The notes under the pieces: model-generated
The model's database searches: none
Seen by the model: only the letters and a program-made list of their open reading frames with translations
What the model was told of the DNA's origin: nothing
Shown: piece by piece, positions 55,899-64,000 of the stretch
Position numbering within the stretch: the first letter of the stretch is position 1
Layout of the letters: each line of letters opens with the position of its first letter
Position numbers and translations under genes: made by a program
NCBI RefSeq assembly: GCF_018304765.1
Contig: NZ_CP072643.1
Span: forward strand, 806,001-870,000
Direction: 5' to 3'
Length of the DNA: 64,000 bases
DNA from: Chloracidobacterium sp. N
GTDB taxonomy: Bacteria; Acidobacteriota; Blastocatellia; Chloracidobacteriales; Chloracidobacteriaceae

Positions 55899-58637
55899 CT
55901 ACCACCAAATTAGTCTCTTGATCTGTCGCCAATCGAGATGCTCCAAATCCAACTGCTGACCATCCTCAAATTGCACGGATGCAGGGATGGCTGACGGCTG
56001 AAGTCCCGGTTGAATGCGTCGAACCCGCTTGCCTGTCAGATTGGAAAGTGTTTCGGGCAGGTCTATGTTCCTGTAAAGTTTGCCCAGGTTCAACTGCACC
56101 TCATCCAGCTCCGGGCTTATCTCCAGGGCATCCAGCATCTTCGGATCGCGCAGAAAAACATACTGACACGGGTCGGCCCCGGCCGGCGGTGTGAAAAGAC
56201 TGCTGTCTTCGTAGCGGGCGCGACTCAGGGTATCTTCAAACTGCTCAAGCTCATAGTACTTCACGAAGTGACTGATGCCCTTGCCATCCGTTTGCGCTCT
56301 GCCGTCTTTCCACTTGTCCGAAAAGATGACCTTCTTGATGCGGGGGATCAGCAGGGTGTAAAAGTATTCACCCATTTCGACGAGAATGTATTTTCTTTTC
56401 CGGCCATCTTCCCGGCAGAGATTCAGGCAGGCGTGCGCTGTCGTGCCTGAACCTGCGAAGAAATCCATGACCGTATCACCTGATGCTGAAGCAACCTGCA
56501 GGAGCAGGCGAACCAGGGAAACCGGCTTCGGCTTTATCCGTTGCACGTCTGTTTCAGGGAACAGTGCCGACAGTTCGCGGCTGGCATCGGCGTTGGTGCC
56601 CACCGGCACGCCATTATCCGCGAGCAGACTTTTGAGCAGATTGCCCTTGGGGTTGCCCTCAGCATCGTGGAGATAGTTTTTGATTTGTGGCTCATAAGTG
56701 CCTTTTGAGGTACGTCTGAACTGAATCAGACCCGACTGGGCATGCTTCCACATCTGTTCTCTGGAAATCAGCCAGGTGGCTTTGCCGGGCGGGGCAATAC
56801 GGATGACGGTCTCAGCCAGGTTTTCATCTTCCGTCCTCGTACGCAGATCATAGACCTCACTCCCATGCACTGCATATCGAAAGCCCACCAGTTGCAGCGT
56901 TTCGGGATGCACCAGCAGCTCATAGTTCAGGTTGGGACGTTTTTCCTTTGTCTGCTGACTTGGGCCCAGCAGTCCCATCCAGCGGTATGCACCTCTCCCG
57001 TCCACGTTGCTGAATTCATCCAGTTTTTGCTCGCTGAGGATGTTGTGATAGAGAAACGCCTCTTCGTTGCCTTGCACTAAGACATATTCGTGGTTCTCTG
57101 TCATGTCCCTTTCGGAGAAACTCCCTATCCCCCCCCGCTTTCTCCAGATGAGATTACCAAAGCGTTTGGGGAAGATACTTGAAGCAAGCATTTGTAACCG
57201 GTAGCTTTCGCCCTCCTGTGGATTCAGGTCTCCGATGCTGATAAAGATGATACCGTCGCCTGCCAGCAATGACTTGGCAACTGCAAGCCGGTTTTCCATC
57301 ATGGTCAGCCATGAGGAATGTTTGAAACTGTCAACATACAGAAATTCATCAACGCCGGTGTTGTAGGGTGGATCAATGTAGATGGCTTTCAGTTTCCCCT
57401 GCCATTTGGGCAGAAGCGTATGCAGTGCCTGGTAGTTTTCACTTCTGATGAGCCAGCCATCCAGTGCTTCATCGAGGTTTTCAAAAAGGGCGACGACGTG
57501 AAGTTCCAAATCGGGAAAATATCTGGTGTCAACCGGAAGATATTGGTAGCGCGGATGAAGGTGTCTTCCGTCTATGAGGTTTTCCTGCCAGATGTGTCCA
57601 GGCTGAAACCTGTCGTCCACCATGCCCAGATCGCGCCACTCCTGGAGCTGGCCCGGCATGCCCGGATGGCTCAGAATCTGCTGTAGTATCTCCATCCCGC
57701 CCGGTTGTCTGGCAATCCGATCCAGTGTCATCACGTAGTGGCTGTTCAGCACAAACTTCGGCTTGTTCCAGATGTTGACCAGCTCATCCTCGAAAGCCGC
57801 GATGAAATCAATCACCCGATAGGCAATGTGTTTGAGGGCCTGCAACTGTTTGAGGCGTGTTTCCGTCCACCCGACAGGTGGTGCTTCACCGGGTCGGCCC
57901 AGCAGGTACTGCCACATCCACAGGTCAAACTGCTCGCGCAGAAAGCCCCTGGCATCCTTGCAGAGAAAGTAATCCAGCTTGCTTTGGCGTTCAAAAAGAC
58001 GGAATGCCTTTTGGAGGGTCTCGGCAGAAGGGACAGCGGCTGTATAGCGGTTCAAACCCAACCCATCCCGAATGGCCAGACGGATCGTGTCAATCCTGGT
58101 CTGCCGCCCTTTCTCCGGGTAGTGAACCGTGAAGATGATCACATCATGTTCCGGTCTGTGCTCCCTGAAGGTATAGAAGAGTTCGCGTTTCTCGTTGGCA
58201 CGCTTGTGCTCCAGTTGTGAAGCATCGAAATGGAAGCGGAAGCCATCCACTTCCACGGTCATACTCTGAAACAGGTGGTCAGTTTTGACATAGTAAAGCC
58301 GGGCTGTTTTCCAAAACAGCACAACGTCATGTTCATTGGTATAGACCTGCTCGTAGATGCTCTGGTGATATGGGGTGAAAACAAAGCCAATGGAACCGCC
58401 CTCGGTAAAGTAGCGGCGGAAGAATGTGTAGAGCTTGTCGAACAGCTCCTCACGGAAATCGGGGAACGAGTTCAGTACGCTTTCGGTTTCCTGTCTCAGG
58501 TGCGGCTCCATCACGCTTTTGAAATAGTGCGACTTGATGCGCATGAGGTTGATATAGCCTGATGCTCCCTCGACTGGCGCACCGATGAACACTTCTTCCA
58601 GTCTTTCAAAGAATTTTTTTTCATTCGTGTTTTTCAT
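55899..58637 (-). CDS. Type III-like DNA methyltransferase (Mod)
   Basis: A 912-residue beta-class N6-adenine methylase. Motif IV is AIYIDPPYNTGVDEFLYVD (about 420) and motif I is DTVMDFFAGSGTTAHACLNL (about 725), in the beta order of type III Mod proteins. The region between them should hold the target-recognition domain. The first 380 or so residues form an additional N-terminal domain (FFERLEEVFIGAPVEGASGYINLMRIKSHYF...) not present in the smallest Mods. The C-terminal LDLEHLDWRQIKRLIWW is intact. Base composition is lower in GC than the neighbouring helicase. It is followed by the QxK protein and the Res-like helicase; the 1,717-residue helicase gene lies 101 bp upstream. Confidence 0.9.
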   Translation of the reverse strand: MKNTNEKKFFERLEEVFIGAPVEGASGYINLMRIKSHYFKSVMEPHLRQETESVLNSFPDFREELFDKLYTFFRRYFTEGGSIGFVFTPYHQSIYEQVYTNEHDVVLFWKTARLYYVKTDHLFQSMTVEVDGFRFHFDASQLEHKRANEKRELFYTFREHRPEHDVIIFTVHYPEKGRQTRIDTIRLAIRDGLGLNRYTAAVPSAETLQKAFRLFERQSKLDYFLCKDARGFLREQFDLWMWQYLLGRPGEAPPVGWTETRLKQLQALKHIAYRVIDFIAAFEDELVNIWNKPKFVLNSHYVMTLDRIARQPGGMEILQQILSHPGMPGQLQEWRDLGMVDDRFQPGHIWQENLIDGRHLHPRYQYLPVDTRYFPDLELHVVALFENLDEALDGWLIRSENYQALHTLLPKWQGKLKAIYIDPPYNTGVDEFLYVDSFKHSSWLTMMENRLAVAKSLLAGDGIIFISIGDLNPQEGESYRLQMLASSIFPKRFGNLIWRKRGGIGSFSERDMTENHEYVLVQGNEEAFLYHNILSEQKLDEFSNVDGRGAYRWMGLLGPSQQTKEKRPNLNYELLVHPETLQLVGFRYAVHGSEVYDLRTRTEDENLAETVIRIAPPGKATWLISREQMWKHAQSGLIQFRRTSKGTYEPQIKNYLHDAEGNPKGNLLKSLLADNGVPVGTNADASRELSALFPETDVQRIKPKPVSLVRLLLQVASASGDTVMDFFAGSGTTAHACLNLCREDGRKRKYILVEMGEYFYTLLIPRIKKVIFSDKWKDGRAQTDGKGISHFVKYYELEQFEDTLSRARYEDSSLFTPPAGADPCQYVFLRDPKMLDALEISPELDEVQLNLGKLYRNIDLPETLSNLTGKRVRRIQPGLQPSAIPASVQFEDGQQLDLEHLDWRQIKRLIWW

Positions 58638-58738
58638 GAATGCTTTTCACCCATGGGAAGCGTGCTTCGTGCACCTTCCCGAATGCCACGTGCTGCCTGC
58701 CGGGTGCCGTGTGTGTACCAGGCTCGGAAAACTCTGGC

Positions 58739-63892
<5,154 letters not shown>

Positions 63893-64000
63893 CGGCGCTA
63901 CCCTGCAAAGTCTTTTCTACGGCGACGCCCACGGCCTTGGGATGGGTCCGCCACCCCGGAAGAGACATGCGGGCAGGATGCCCGCGCTCCCAGCGGGGTC
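63893..64000. other. Upstream region of the large helicase gene, window end
   Basis: This 108-base stretch holds the leader of the helicase gene and, at 63969-63992, the second copy of the interspersed hairpin repeat. No coding sequence is recognised. Confidence 0.5.
63969..63992 (-). repeat. Interspersed hairpin repeat, copy 2
   Basis: GCGGGCA (63969-63975) and TGCCCGC (63979-63985) surround GGA and are followed by GCTCCCA. On the minus strand this reads TGGGAGC then the hairpin, matching 1884-1908 except for one loop base. Confidence 0.75.

Overview
The window is GC-rich bacterial chromosome with densely packed genes on both strands. The gene content (several Ser/Thr kinases with TPR or FHA partners, an ECF sigma factor next to a kinase, a VWFA-type secreted protein, the HpnC/HpnD/HpnE squalene route, tandem DUF2059 proteins, large exported TPR/WG/BNR proteins) fits an Acidobacteriota genome, most likely Blastocatellia such as Chloracidobacterium. 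That placement is inferred from gene families only; no rRNA or tRNA gene was recognised. No CRISPR array or replication origin was seen.

Layout: 0-3.2 kb holds two ABC-2/DUF3526 permeases (the first cut by the window edge) and a CobW/COG0523 GTPase. 3.4-8.3 kb is a large exported-protein gene broken by a 2,015-bp IS607-family element (serine recombinase plus TnpB) and also frameshifted. 8.5-12.6 kb is a phospho-signalling operon: FHA-transmembrane-trypsin protease, PP2C phosphatase, membrane Ser/Thr kinase. 12.6-14.8 kb carries two tandem paralogous exported TPR proteins, each followed by a similar 12-bp hairpin. 14.8-16.8 kb is a multidomain peptidoglycan hydrolase. 17.1-20.7 kb is an ECF sigma factor plus a TPR Ser/Thr kinase. 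20.8-28.4 kb carries HpnE, a LysM and a BON envelope protein, acetate kinase, a TPR-ankyrin protein, a hypothetical and a WG-repeat protein.

28.5-44 kb: a CofH-like radical SAM enzyme converges on, and overlaps, a circularly permuted ATP-grasp gene. A long minus-strand run follows: HpnC-HpnD-three DUF2059 paralogues, a hybrid histidine kinase, and an orphan BsuBI/PstI-type adenine methylase beside a remnant of its endonuclease. On the plus strand lie alpha-E protein, Anbu protease, HPt protein, SDR and BluB. 44-52.8 kb holds a large BNR/sortilin-like exported protein, an OmpA/VWA/hypothetical operon and a nuclease with two P domains.

52.9-63.9 kb is a four-gene minus-strand operon that looks like a defence locus: a 1,717-aa DEAD helicase with DUF1998/MZB and a C-terminal Vsr/DUF559-like nuclease segment, a type III-like Mod methylase, a low-GC protein with a D...QxK nuclease-like motif, and a Res-like helicase whose C-terminal nuclease region appears to be missing. 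It does not match a named system that I can recognise and is the best candidate in the window for something undescribed. Both restriction-modification loci here keep an apparently complete methylase while the restriction side is truncated.
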